A stretch of DNA of 64,000 nucleotides. Source: Arachis hypogaea (Eukaryota; Streptophyta; Magnoliopsida; Fabales; Fabaceae). Below are positions 1-10,998 of the stretch, one piece after another. A program made the position numbers and the translations under genes. Where the stretch lies: NCBI RefSeq assembly GCF_003086295.3, contig NC_092038.1:132607132-132671131 (forward strand), written 5' to 3'. The notes under the pieces were generated by a model that did not search any database, was not told the DNA's origin, and saw nothing but the letters and a program-made list of their open reading frames with translations. Numbering within the stretch: position 1 is the stretch's first letter; every line of letters starts with the position of its first letter.

Positions 1-1781
1 GTGACTAAGAGAAGGGGGTTGAATCTTAACCCCCTTTTTTGCTTGAATACACTTGCTGGACTTAGATAAAACTTTTCTGTTTTTAGCTCGTCCCTAGCCA
101 CGAGACATTTTCATTTTATCTCGTCACTTGACATGAGATATTTTTAATTTTTCATCTGAACAGTAAAAACATAATTGAAGTAGGAAGAGAGGGAGAAGAT
201 TACACCAGATATATCCTAGTTCAGCTGCTAAGTGCAGTGCAGCCTACATCCAGTCTCCATCACAACAATGATGGAATTTCACTATAATCATCCAGATTAC
301 AGATTGTAAAGTGCTAACCCAACTTACAAGGGGATTCCCACAGAATCATGAAACACAACACAGATGTACAAAGGAACTCTAAGACATCTATGGTTTTTTC
401 TTTTAATTTTGCACTCTCTGCCTTTTTCCGCTCTATGGCTTTTTCTTACAAACCTCACTGTTTGCCTTTTTCCATGAGACTCAAGACATGACAAAATTAA
501 ACAGAAAAATATTAAACAGAAAACATTGAAGGAGAAGAAGAACTGCTAGCTTAGGTAGCTCTGAGAACTCTGTGCCTTGCACTCTCAAACCTTACTCCTT
601 GCTTCAAACAGTGGTTGTTCACTCTTTTTATAGAAGAGGGAAGCCTCCACACTTGAAGCCAAAACTCAAGCTTAACTTCTTTTCCTTCAAGAAACAGATC
701 CGGTTCGGCCACACAGAGAGAGAAGAGATAACCATGCAAAACCCAACATGCAATTACCTCTAGTCCTTCCTTGGTCATCACTCTTCATCAATCCGAGCGC
801 TCCATCCTTGGCTTCCTCTCCAAGATGGATTTCTGGCCCTTGATGCTTCATGATGATGATGACTTCATCTGCTCCAATCTCTGTCTCTTCCATCACTTCG
901 CCACTCTAGCTACTTCCTGTGGTGGTTGAGCAGAATCAGAGATAAGCCATCCTCCAAAGATCTTCCTTGCTGGCCGAATCTTCATCTTTCTTTTTGAGTA
1001 TGAAAGATCCGAGATTACCTCACCAAATCTTACCACTTTTTGGTGATAATCTTAGCCACAGCATACTTTTCTTTTTCGTGCCATCAACTCGATGGTCTTT
1101 AGGCTTGCTTTCCCTTCCTTTCGGTAGCTCTATGTAGCTTCCATGGCTTCCTGGTTAATGACCGAAGGAAGAAGAAAAAATAGATGAGAGAGAAGAGAGA
1201 AGATGAAGAAAAGCAATAAAGTGTGCTTGAATAAATTAATTAAAATGGGTTGCTTTTACTTCCCTTTGATTGAGTAGCGTGTAGCATTGATGATCACCAT
1301 CATGTCAATTACACTTTATCTCTCATAGTTCCCATGCATTTATTAACTCCACTTTAAAGAGATTTGAATTCCATCATATGGTTTGAGTGGAGTCCGTTGG
1401 GAGTGTGCAGCATAATTAAAGAAATGGGTTTTATTTGTTAAAAGGATAAAGCAATATTGTGTGCCCCATCTCCTTTTGATTTCGGTCCAAGCAAGTTGGT
1501 CATTTACCAACAATAAATTTGGGCTTGCACATTTACATTTGGCCCAACAATAATTCAGCTTCACTTTGTTGATTATGATCTTTGAAATAAAGGCTGAACA
1601 AAATTTACACTTGGGCTTTGCAACATTTCTTTTATTTTGTTCGGCCCAATTAAAAATCCTGCATCACAAAATTATTAATTAAGTAAATATGAATTAAGAT
1701 CAAATTAATAATTTTGTAATTAAATATTTTAATAATGTTTGTTCATCATCAAAATTAAACAAGAGTTTTCCAAACTCATCA
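1..1781 (-). repeat. 3' LTR of the copia element (left boundary uncertain)
   Basis: On the minus strand this begins TGATGAGTTTGG directly after the purine tract at 1782-1790, as expected for an LTR that starts with TG. Its distal part resembles the sequence beside the gap: the block at 521-752 matches 7966-8168, and 195-215 matches 7729-7750. The matching TG/CA end on the left was not found, so the LTR may continue beyond the window start. No complete open frame is seen inside it. Confidence 0.6.
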
Positions 1782-3239
1782 ATCTCCCCCTTGATGACAA
1801 ACATTATTAAAATTGAAATGGAAAGAAATTAAAGATTGAGTAAAGAATACTCCCTTTGAATTTTGAATTTCTCCCCCTTTCTAAATGTCACATGGCTTCC
1901 CCTTAATGTATGCTATTTTACCAAGGGAAGCACTAACCTATAACTTTTGAATCAAGCTTCAAGTAACAATGTTATTTAGCATATTTATTCATGATGCTAA
2001 ATGCTTGATTTATGAGCAGTTTTAGATAATCAAAACTCATTTGATATCATAAACTGATTTTCTGCTCAAACCTTTTCATACATAAAAAAGGTATCCAAAT
2101 ATTTTTCAAACATTTTCCTGTTTAGGATATCAGAGCAAAACACCATGATGGAAAAATATTTGAGTAACAAAACAAGGCAGCTTTAATACATTACACAATT
2201 TAAAGGAACTGCCAAAAATATCAAGCATGTTAACCAGGATGAAACAGAATATTCAATACAATCATGCATATTCATCAAGGTTAATTAACAACCAGTCACA
2301 CATTCATTGCCAAAACATTATAAAACAGTAGCATCAATAACAATTATAATGAGGCAAGAGTAGTTTCATGCTATCATCAAGCATCAAAATATATCCTTTT
2401 AACAAGGGTGATCATGAATTTTCAACAGAAAATTTCATCATTGTTTTTCCAGATTTCAATTTTCAGCTTTTCTCCCCCTTTTGTCATCAAAGGGCACTGC
2501 AAAATAAATGAAAACATCATACCAAACAGCAGAATATTTATTTTCCACCAAAATACAATGGTCCAGAATATCCAAGTACAATACCAAAACAAGACAGCAA
2601 AAACTGTGTACAAGCTCCAAAGGATTTCTTTAAGACTGAATCATATTTTCACAAGAAAATATTTTTCAACCACCTTAATAAAATTCCATATCACACATGC
2701 ATTTGAGCAAATAAATTTATCAATGACAATCAAAGCTCAAGTCAAAATTAATCCATAAAGTGCTCAAAACAGAGCCAGATCAAGGAAAAACAAAACAGGA
2801 CAACAAATCAATAAAATATAATAAAGCAAAATAACAGAGTATTCAGCAACAGTAGAAGCAACAGGGAGCATTAAATATGGAGTGGAGAGAGAATTAGAGG
2901 GGATTAAATGACCATTAAGGGCGCGGTTATTAACCAAGGAGGTTTCAAAAACTGAAAAAGGAGTTTCCTTGAATCAAGGGACTAGTTGGAAGTAAAGATT
3001 TGATTTGACAACATGCTTCTTCCAACAAGATTTGATAAGACAACCAAGAGATTTTGTGATTTTATTTTTCAAAAAAATGAGGAACTAACAAAACTGTCAT
3101 GAAGGGGTCAGGATTTATTAGGTGGGGCCCATAAAAATTTGAATTCTGCGTTGCCTCCCCCTTGACCATAGCTCCTTCATCATCCCTGCATTTTTATCTC
3201 GTCCAAACCTACGAGACAAAACTGAACAGAATCAAATAT
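1782..3239 (-). other. Untranslated region between pol and 3' LTR with repeated polypurine tracts
   Basis: No conserved coding frame is visible. The pyrimidine run CTCCCCC (GGGGGAG on the element strand) occurs at about 1784-1790, 1871-1877, 2472-2478 and 3155-3161. Two of these are joined to similar words (gatgacaaa/gtcatcaa at 1792-1800 and 2481-2489). The copy at 1782-1790 directly abuts the 3' LTR and is the likely functional plus-strand primer. Multiple polypurine tracts are a published hallmark of Sireviruses. A short hydrophobic frame at 2422-2613 on this strand is too short to call an envelope-like gene. Confidence 0.6.
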
Positions 3240-4574
3240 TCACAAATTATCAATGAAACACAAATCAAACATTCCCAAACTTTTTCTCAAGGTACAGAAT
3301 CTATCTTCACAGAGGGGTTTTGTAAAAATATCAGCAATTTGGTCTTCAGATTTTACAAATTGAATATCAATAGTTCCCTTTTGCACATGTTCTCTAATGA
3401 AATGATATTTTATCTCAATGTGCTTGGTTCTTGAGTGCAGAACAGGATTTTTTGAAATGTTTATAGCACTCATATTATCACAAAATAAGGGTATGCTATT
3501 GATCTTTAATTTGTAATCTTCCAATTGTGTTTTTAACCAAATTAATTGAGAGCAACATGCAGATGCGGATATATATTCAGCTTCAGAGGTGGATAAAGCA
3601 ACTGTGGCTTGTTTCTTGCTTGACCACATGTTGAGTGAGCTTCCAAGGAAGCAACACATGCCGGAGGTGCTTCTTCTATCCACTATATCTCCCGCATAAT
3701 CTACATCACAAAACCCTACTACACAAAAGTCATCAGATTTAGGATACCATAATGCATACTTACAAGTTCCCTTAATGTATCTAATGATGCGTTTAACAGC
3801 CGTAAGATGGGATTCTTTTGGGTGAGATTGAAACCTTGAACATACACCCACACTTTGAATAATATCCGGTCTAGAGGAAGTAAGATACATTAGTGAGCCG
3901 ATCATTCCCCTATACCGTGTCTCATCCACATTTAGGCCATCATCATCCTTTACAAGTTTAGTGTTAGGATGCATTGGTGTTTTCATTGGTTTGGAATTTT
4001 CTAAGCCAAATTTATTTATCAATTCTTTTGCATACTTTCTTTGGTGAATAAAGGTACCACTAGGAGTTTGTTTAATTTGGAGGCCAAGAAAGAAAGTTAG
4101 CTCTCCCATTAAACTCATTTCAAACTCACTAGTCATGAGTTTTCCAAACTCTTCACACAAGGACTCATTGGCCGATCCAAACACAATATCATCAACATAA
4201 ACTTGAACAAGAAGGATGTCATCATTAGAAGCTTTAATGAACAAAGTAGTGTCAGTGGTTCCCCTTTGAAAATGATTTTCTAATAGGAAGGCACTAAGCC
4301 TTTCATACCAAGCTCTAGGAGCTTGTCTAAGGCCATAAAGAGCCTTTGAAAGTTTAAAAACATGATTAGGAAAATCTTTATGTTCAAAACTGGGGGGTTG
4401 AGCCACATACACTTCTCTATCAATAAAGCCATTAAGGAAAGCGCATTTAACATCCATTTGAAACATTTTGAAACCCTTATGGGCAGCATAGGCAAAAAGT
4501 AACCTAATTGCTTCCATTCTAGCTACCGGAGCAAAAGACTCATTAAAATCAATTCCCTCTTCTTGATCGTAACC
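3240..4574 (-). pseudogene. copia pol, reverse transcriptase and RNase H part
   Basis: The longest frame is 425 residues. It has the copia reverse transcriptase landmarks: [12 protein letters not shown] near the start, [15 protein letters not shown], and the catalytic YVDDIVFGS block. RNase H follows with DVDYAGD, the TSTSEAEY-type block ([15 protein letters not shown]) and [13 protein letters not shown], ending near a FTKPL motif. The reading frame continues upstream to a single in-frame TAA at 4575-4577 that separates it from the integrase frame; the residues on both sides of that stop are typical of an uninterrupted copia polyprotein. I therefore treat both pieces as one broken pol. Its role would have been copying element RNA into DNA. 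Confidence 0.9.
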
Positions 4575-6389
4575 TTAGGCCACTAATCTAGCCTTGTTAC
4601 GAACAACTTGTCCATCCTCACCAAGTTTATTTTTAAATACCCATTTAGTACCCGTTACCTTCTTACCATCCGGATGAGGTACTAATGTCCAAACCTCATT
4701 CTTGTCAAATTGAGCAAGCTCCTCTTGCATGACCTTGACCCATGATGGATCTTCAAGAGCTTGTTTGACATTGTTGGGCTCCATTTGTGACAAGAAAGCA
4801 AAATTGCTAGGTTCAGTTTGCCTTTTGGTGGAGGATCTTGTTGTTATTCCTTGAGAGGGATCACCAATGATGAAGTCATGAGGATAACCCCTCATAGACT
4901 TCCATTCTCTAGGCTTTCGGACAGGTGTAGAACTTTGATGAACTTCTGGTGGTCTCACTGTTTCAGTTGCTCGTGTCTCCTCAGGAGACAAAATGGAAAT
5001 GTCTCCTCCAATCTGACGAGACAAAACCGGGCTGACAGATTCTTCATTTTGCACAGATTTGGGATTTTCTTTACTTGTTCCATCCTCTTCACAATCTGAA
5101 TCATTATCCTTTACAATACTGGGAATTAAGTTAGAATCACAAAAGGTAACATGTATGGATTCCTCTATGGTTCTATACTCTTTGAGATAAACTCTATAGG
5201 CCTTGCTTGTGGTGGAATATCCAACAAACATTCCTTCATAGGATTTTGGATCAAATTTTTCAAGGTTTTCCTTATTGTTAAGTACAAAGCATTTGCATCC
5301 AAAAACATGAAAGTACTTAAGATTCGGAGGGGTTCCTTTCCATAGCTCATAAGGAGTTTTCTTTAACCCTTTTCTAATGATTGTTCTATTCAAAATATAA
5401 CATGCTGTGTTCACAGCTTCAACCCATAAAAATTTAGGAATTTCATTCTCACATAGCATGGCCCTAGTCATTTCTTGAAGGCTTCGATTCCTTCTTTCAA
5501 CCACCCCATTTTGTTGGGGGGTTCTAGGGCATGAAAAATTATGAGAAATCCCTAAGTCATCACAGAATTTTTCAAAGTCTTGATTTTCAAATTCTCTTCC
5601 ATGATCACTTCTCAAATGGGCAATTTTCAAATCTTTTTCATTTTGAATTTTCTTGCAAAGGGTGGAAAAAGCATAAAATGCATCGTTCTTATGAGCAAGG
5701 AAAAGTACCCAACCAAATCTAGAGTAATCATCAACCACTACAAGACCATAGTGTTTACCTCCTAAACTTTGAGTTCTAGTAGGACCAAAAAGATCAATAT
5801 GTAACATCTCCAATGGCCTTTTGGTTGAGATTCCATCTTTTAATTTAAAAGAGGATTTTACTTGTTTGCCCAATTGGCAAGCATCACAAGTAAGATCCTT
5901 ATCAAACTTGATGTTTGGAATTTCTTTAACCAAATTCCTTTTGACTAGCTTAGAAATTTGGTACATGCTAGCATGTCCCAACTTTCTATGCCAAAGCCAT
6001 TTTTCAGATTCAAGAGAGGTAAAGCATGTTACATTTTGTTCCTTTAAATCCTCAAGAATTAATCCATACACATTGTTGTATCTTTTAGCTTCAAATAAAA
6101 CATCCCAAATTTTCTCACAAACAACTAAGCAAACAAACTTCTTAAAAATAACTTCAAATCCCAAATCACATAATTGACTAACACTAAGTAAATTATGCTT
6201 CAAGCCATGTACAAGAAGGACATCATTTATACAAGATGAGAGATTTTTACCCACTTTCCCAACAGCCACTATTTTTCCTTTTGCATCATCACTGAATGTG
6301 ACAAATCCTCCATCATATTCATCAAGCTTTATGAAGAAGGTTGTCTTTCCAGTCATATGCCTAGAGCATCCGCTATCCATGTACCACAT
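4575..6389 (-). pseudogene. copia pol, protease-integrase part
   Basis: A 604-residue frame that opens at the protease active site (YMDSGCSRHMTG). It then has the GAG-pre-integrase zinc-binding block (WHRKLGHA, later CDACQLGK) and the integrase core, whose three acidic residues are seen in HIDLFGP, RSDHGREF and QNGVVERRNRS. A charged linker with repeated Ser/Glu follows, and the start of the reverse transcriptase (DPSWVKVMQEEL, TKWVFKNK) comes just before the TAA that ends this frame. It is preceded by a gag fragment in another frame. The product would cleave the polyprotein and insert the cDNA, but this copy cannot encode a complete polyprotein. Confidence 0.9.
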
Positions 6390-6432
6390 ATTTTCCTTTT
6401 TCTTGGATGCTAGGCATACCTACAAAATAAGC

Positions 6433-7190
6433 TCAAGTGACCTTAGGTATCCAAATTTTCTTGGATCCTTTCACGTTAAACCATCTCTTATGTCCCAAAT
6501 CATTGTAATAAAAAACAACTTTGTAAACTTTGTCACCAATCATTCTTTCACCAAAGAAACATTGAATTGGAAAATGACCACTTCGGTTACATAGTCTACA
6601 AAATCTTGGAGTTGCTGTTTTGTTAAAGTAAGTTGGGTCTTGATACTTTACATCATTTGAAGATGAAGCAATGTTTTCAAAATGTGATTTTTCAGATTTA
6701 TAAAATTCCAACCCAGCTTTATCATAAAGAGATTTTTGACTAGCCAAGATTTGATTCAAATTTTCAGAACTTTGGGTGAACTTAGCTAAGTCTTCCTTAA
6801 GTCTTTTAACCTCTTTGAGCAACTCTTCATTTTGCTTAAAATAATTCACATATGCAAGGACAGAATGGTCACTTTCAGAGCTTCTAACTTGGGCTTTTAA
6901 CTGCTTATTCTCTTCCACAAGATCACAAGCAGTTTTGGCCTCTCTTAGTTTTTCTTTGAGAAAATCATTTTCAGCTTTAAGTATGAAATTTTGTTGTTCA
7001 ATATCTTGATTATCAGTCAGAAAACATCTTATTTTTCAGAGAGGTGATCTATCATAAGATGAAGGTCTTCAGTGTCAGGGTTTTGAAAGGATACCTGATC
7101 TACCTCATTTGCCATGAGACAAGGCTGTGATTTAGTCTCAGACTCTTCATCATCATCTGAGTCATTTTCAATCTTTCATGAAGCCATCAG
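6433..7190 (-). pseudogene. copia gag fragment with CCHC zinc knuckle
   Basis: The clean part (6433-6918, 161 residues) is a Lys/Glu-rich coiled-coil stretch followed by a zinc knuckle of spacing C-x2-C-x4-H-x4-C (CRLCNRSGHFPIQC). Acidic gag-like sequence can be followed further upstream to about 7190 only by changing frame. It ends at a TGA at 6433-6435 and the protease continues in a different frame, so at least one stop and one frame change separate gag from pol. Two long T runs (7206-7221 and 7275-7299) lie just upstream. Gag would form the particle and bind element RNA. Confidence 0.75.
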
Positions 7191-7589
7191 TCCTTCTTCT
7201 TTTCCTTTTTTTTTTTTTTTTCTTACATTATTTAAATGCCATTTCTTGCAATTGTAACAATTACTTTCTAAGTTTTTTTTTTTTTTTTTTTTTTTTTTCT
7301 ATTTTTTCAAATCTCATTCCATGAAGTTGGATTTCTTCCTTCATTTAACATTTTCTTTTTCTTTCAAAGATTGACCTTCAAGCATCATGTTGGAATCTGC
7401 TATCCTGAATATTAAAGCTTGTTCACTTTTGGCATTCTCACCTTCTTCTATCATTCTGGATCTGTTCGTTGAAGAACATAAGTGTATGAAATTGACTTCA
7501 AATATCTCCTTGTTCATTGTACATTCTTTCTCTTTCAATAGATATTTCATTAAAGGTGGTTCTTTGTATTGCTTAGTCATTGTACACAT
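7191..7589 (-). pseudogene. Degraded 5' part of gag and T-rich runs
   Basis: This stretch lies where the N-terminal part of gag should be. A short minus-strand frame (7341-7589) has a charged, gag-like composition (SEQALIFRIADSN) but no complete domain is recognisable. The two poly-T runs and several apparent one-base losses suggest either decay or poor consensus quality near the gap. I could not place a primer-binding site. Confidence 0.4.
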
Positions 7590-8168
7590 GATTTTCTATT
7601 CTAAGTGCACTGATTCTTCGTCTGTCTTTTCTCTAAATGAATTTAGTTTTGCATACATTGGCAGAGATTTTGACTTGGAATTTCATTTTCTACTTCCGTA
7701 TGTTCATCTGACAGATTAATAGCAGATGAGAAGATTACACCAGAATTCCTGTTCAGCTTGTGGGCAAATCAGCCCATCACACAAGATGAATTCCATAAAT
7801 CAGTTGAGAAATGCTAACCAACTTACAAGGGATTACATCTACAAACAGATGTCATTAGCATTGCTTTCTTTAATTTTGCACTCTCTGCCTTTTTGCTCTA
7901 TGCTACAACCTCACTATTGCTTTTCCATGACTCAAGACATGACAATTAACAGAAAATATTACAGACATTGAAGGAGAAGAAGAACTGCTAGCTTATGCTT
8001 TGAGAACTCTGTGCTTGCACTCTTAAACCTTACTCCTTCTTCAAACAGTGTGTTCACTCTTTTATAGAGAAGCTCACACTTGGCAAACCAAGCTTAACTT
8101 CTTTTCTTCAGAACAGATCCAGTTCGGCACACAGAAGAGAAGAGAAACCATGCAAACCCAACATGTAA
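7590..8168 (-). repeat. Partial 5' LTR, truncated by the gap
   Basis: The stretch 7966-8168 matches 521-752 of the other LTR (shared words include GAAGGAGAAGAAGAACTGCT and CATGCAAA.CCCAACATG), and 7729-7750 matches 195-215. Compared with the left copy it lacks many single bases, often one of a doubled base, so it is about 10% shorter over the same span. The LTR start inside 7560-7730 is not defined. The remainder lies in the gap. Confidence 0.6.
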
Positions 8169-9168
8169 NNNNNNNNNNNNNNNNNNNNNNNNNNNNNNNN
8201 NNNNNNNNNNNNNNNNNNNNNNNNNNNNNNNNNNNNNNNNNNNNNNNNNNNNNNNNNNNNNNNNNNNNNNNNNNNNNNNNNNNNNNNNNNNNNNNNNNNN
8301 NNNNNNNNNNNNNNNNNNNNNNNNNNNNNNNNNNNNNNNNNNNNNNNNNNNNNNNNNNNNNNNNNNNNNNNNNNNNNNNNNNNNNNNNNNNNNNNNNNNN
8401 NNNNNNNNNNNNNNNNNNNNNNNNNNNNNNNNNNNNNNNNNNNNNNNNNNNNNNNNNNNNNNNNNNNNNNNNNNNNNNNNNNNNNNNNNNNNNNNNNNNN
8501 NNNNNNNNNNNNNNNNNNNNNNNNNNNNNNNNNNNNNNNNNNNNNNNNNNNNNNNNNNNNNNNNNNNNNNNNNNNNNNNNNNNNNNNNNNNNNNNNNNNN
8601 NNNNNNNNNNNNNNNNNNNNNNNNNNNNNNNNNNNNNNNNNNNNNNNNNNNNNNNNNNNNNNNNNNNNNNNNNNNNNNNNNNNNNNNNNNNNNNNNNNNN
8701 NNNNNNNNNNNNNNNNNNNNNNNNNNNNNNNNNNNNNNNNNNNNNNNNNNNNNNNNNNNNNNNNNNNNNNNNNNNNNNNNNNNNNNNNNNNNNNNNNNNN
8801 NNNNNNNNNNNNNNNNNNNNNNNNNNNNNNNNNNNNNNNNNNNNNNNNNNNNNNNNNNNNNNNNNNNNNNNNNNNNNNNNNNNNNNNNNNNNNNNNNNNN
8901 NNNNNNNNNNNNNNNNNNNNNNNNNNNNNNNNNNNNNNNNNNNNNNNNNNNNNNNNNNNNNNNNNNNNNNNNNNNNNNNNNNNNNNNNNNNNNNNNNNNN
9001 NNNNNNNNNNNNNNNNNNNNNNNNNNNNNNNNNNNNNNNNNNNNNNNNNNNNNNNNNNNNNNNNNNNNNNNNNNNNNNNNNNNNNNNNNNNNNNNNNNNN
9101 NNNNNNNNNNNNNNNNNNNNNNNNNNNNNNNNNNNNNNNNNNNNNNNNNNNNNNNNNNNNNNNNNNNN
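8169..9168. other. Assembly gap of exactly 1000 N
   Basis: The run of N is exactly 1000 bases, which suggests a placeholder of unknown real size. It interrupts the 5' LTR on the left and enters unrelated AT-rich sequence on the right, so the right end of the retrotransposon and its target duplication cannot be seen. Confidence 0.99.
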
Positions 9169-10888
9169 GTCAATCAGAGTCCAATATCTGGCATTGAAGT
9201 GAAGAATTGGAAAGAGTCTTGCATTTTGTTCGTGTTACATGTATTGTACTCAAGTATCTTTCTTGCTATTATGCAATGATGAAGATGTTAGTGTTTAAGA
9301 GTTTTCTCAAACTGGTGTAGAATATTAGTAATATGTTGTGAACTTTGTAATGCTTTATGTTTAACTGTTGTTTCATCTTCTTTTGTATGGGTTTCTATAT
9401 TTGAAGTTAATATTATGCTATTTCAGCCATTATGTCTTCACTTTTAATTTATTCTTCAATTTTTTAATAGTATATACATCAGTAATAAGACTTTAATAAT
9501 ATTTAATTCATGTAACAGGTTAATCATGTTTTTGTTTGAGTCCAGAATTAGGATAGCTTTGTATTAGCGCTTTTTCTTTTTTATTCATTTTGAATCAAAA
9601 ATAGAATTCCAGTATTAAAGTATTTTTAAGATTATAGATAGATTTAAATTATAATATGGAATTAATTTATATTTATTTATATCTTCTCTTATAACTCATC
9701 ACTAAAATTATAATGTTTAATTCATTATTTAAACTTGAATTTGATGTAGTTATTGCACTATACTTTTGTGCAGCGTTAATTATTCATATTGAGGGGTGTA
9801 TTTGTAATTGTCTTTAACTTTTTTTTTTAATTACCTTTGTTACATTTGGGCCCAAATTCATTGTATCACTTTTTTACCAAATCTTCAAAGGGGTTTCTTT
9901 CTATGAGTCAAAATACCTAACGAAAACGGAGAAAAAGTTTTGATTAAATAAATTATTGAAATTCCTTTTGGATGGTGGAGTAGATTTAATGCAGTTTTGG
10001 AGTGTTCAAAAGAAGACTTCAGCAGTAGCATCTCCTCATTCGGTCTTGCACCATACCTTCTCCTTTCTCATCTCTTCCGCTCTTCTTCTTGCTGCCTCGC
10101 GTTGGGATAGCAACATCTCCTCCAATCATCTTGCAGTTACAATTTGTCTAAAATGTACTCCAAACTTGGACCAAAATGTTTGGCGGAAAATTTCTCATGG
10201 TTAGTTATTTTTCTCTTTTTAAAAGATATATTTTAAACAAATGTTAGAAATTATGTTGGATCATTTATCAAGAGTAAGAGAGAAAAAATGAGTTTATTTC
10301 TTTCTTTATTAGTTTATAAAATGAGGAATTATTAAGTAATCTAAAGTTTTTTTTTAAATCAAACTATCTTAACTTGTGTTTTCAATCCATGTGTAACTTC
10401 AAATCATTAAAATAATTCAAGTGAAAAAAATATAAGGAAAAAAAAGTTATCGTTATTTTTTCCTAAATAATGGTTGTGTTTATGAGGATGTTGTGTCTTA
10501 TCATATAAATTTCTTTCAAGTTTTGGATATTATATTTTTTATTAATATTTATTTTTTTTCTCTAGAAAATAAGTTAGGTCTTTCTTTTTTAACAAGTTAT
10601 CTCATGTTTATAGGATTTGATTGCCTATATGACTATAATTTGTACACAAAAATTTATGTACTCAATCATGTATTTAACAGTCTTCTTAGAAAATAAAATA
10701 AAAGAATGGTATGTCAGATGTTAGGTATTAAGAGTTTAGACTAACTATCATGTAACTTCTTATGATAGGAATACATATTCATGAACACGCTGCTACAGTG
10801 TTGCATTAACGTGCTTTTGAAGCCTATTTTGGAGGTATCAATTCGAATTTCAAAAAATTGAAAACTTTCTGTGTTCTTCTCTTGATCT
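9169..10888. other. AT-rich stretch without a recognisable gene
   Basis: No open frame here resembles a known protein. The first 250 bases after the gap are T-rich and could be a 3' untranslated end of something lost in the gap, but nothing proves it. If the Helitron ending at 15365 is real, its 5' TC end may lie in this stretch or in the gap; I could not identify it. Confidence 0.5.
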
Positions 10889-10889
10889 T

Positions 10890-10898
10890 TTATATATA
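10890..10898 (+). promoter_or_regulatory. Possible TATA box of the RPA-like gene
   Basis: TTATATATA lies about 100 bases upstream of the first ATG (10999) of the RPA-like frame. The interval between them is pyrimidine-rich, as plant leaders often are. Position and motif fit a TATA box; there is no further evidence. Confidence 0.35.
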
Positions 10899-10998
10899 CC
10901 TATTATTTTTCTATCTTACCTGCCTCAAAGCCAAAGTTCATTTTCATCCGTCTTACTAGAAGTTGTTCCTCTTTTTCCTTTTTTCTCAATTTGTCAAT

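Larger units (their letters stand above)
1..8168 (-). mobile_element. Decayed Ty1/copia (Sirevirus-like) LTR retrotransposon, cut by the assembly gap
   Basis: Reading the minus strand gives, in order, a gag zinc knuckle, an aspartic protease motif, integrase, reverse transcriptase and RNase H; this is the copia order. Related non-coding sequence lies on both sides of the coding part (about 190-750 and 7730-8168 share long stretches) and is taken as the two LTRs. A roughly 1.45-kb untranslated stretch between the RNase H stop and the 3' LTR carries several GGGGGAGA purine tracts, a feature described for Sireviruses. The copy is defective: gag is split by frame changes, gag and protease are in different frames, and pol has a stop. 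Both outer limits are uncertain, because one LTR touches the window edge and the other the gap. Confidence 0.85.

Noticed and set aside
2422..2613. Hydrophobic frame downstream of pol, possible envelope-like gene
   Set aside because: Only 63 residues, no start context, no similarity to known envelope-like products; AT-rich DNA often gives hydrophobic frames.
8048..9202. Long open frames on both strands across the N run
   Set aside because: They consist of unknown bases from the gap and carry no information.
9956..10204. 82-residue plus-strand frame before the RPA-like gene
   Set aside because: No recognisable domain or conserved motif and no neighbouring exon that continues it.
10490..10696. 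Phe/Tyr-rich short frame
   Set aside because: Typical chance frame of TTT- and TAT-rich DNA.
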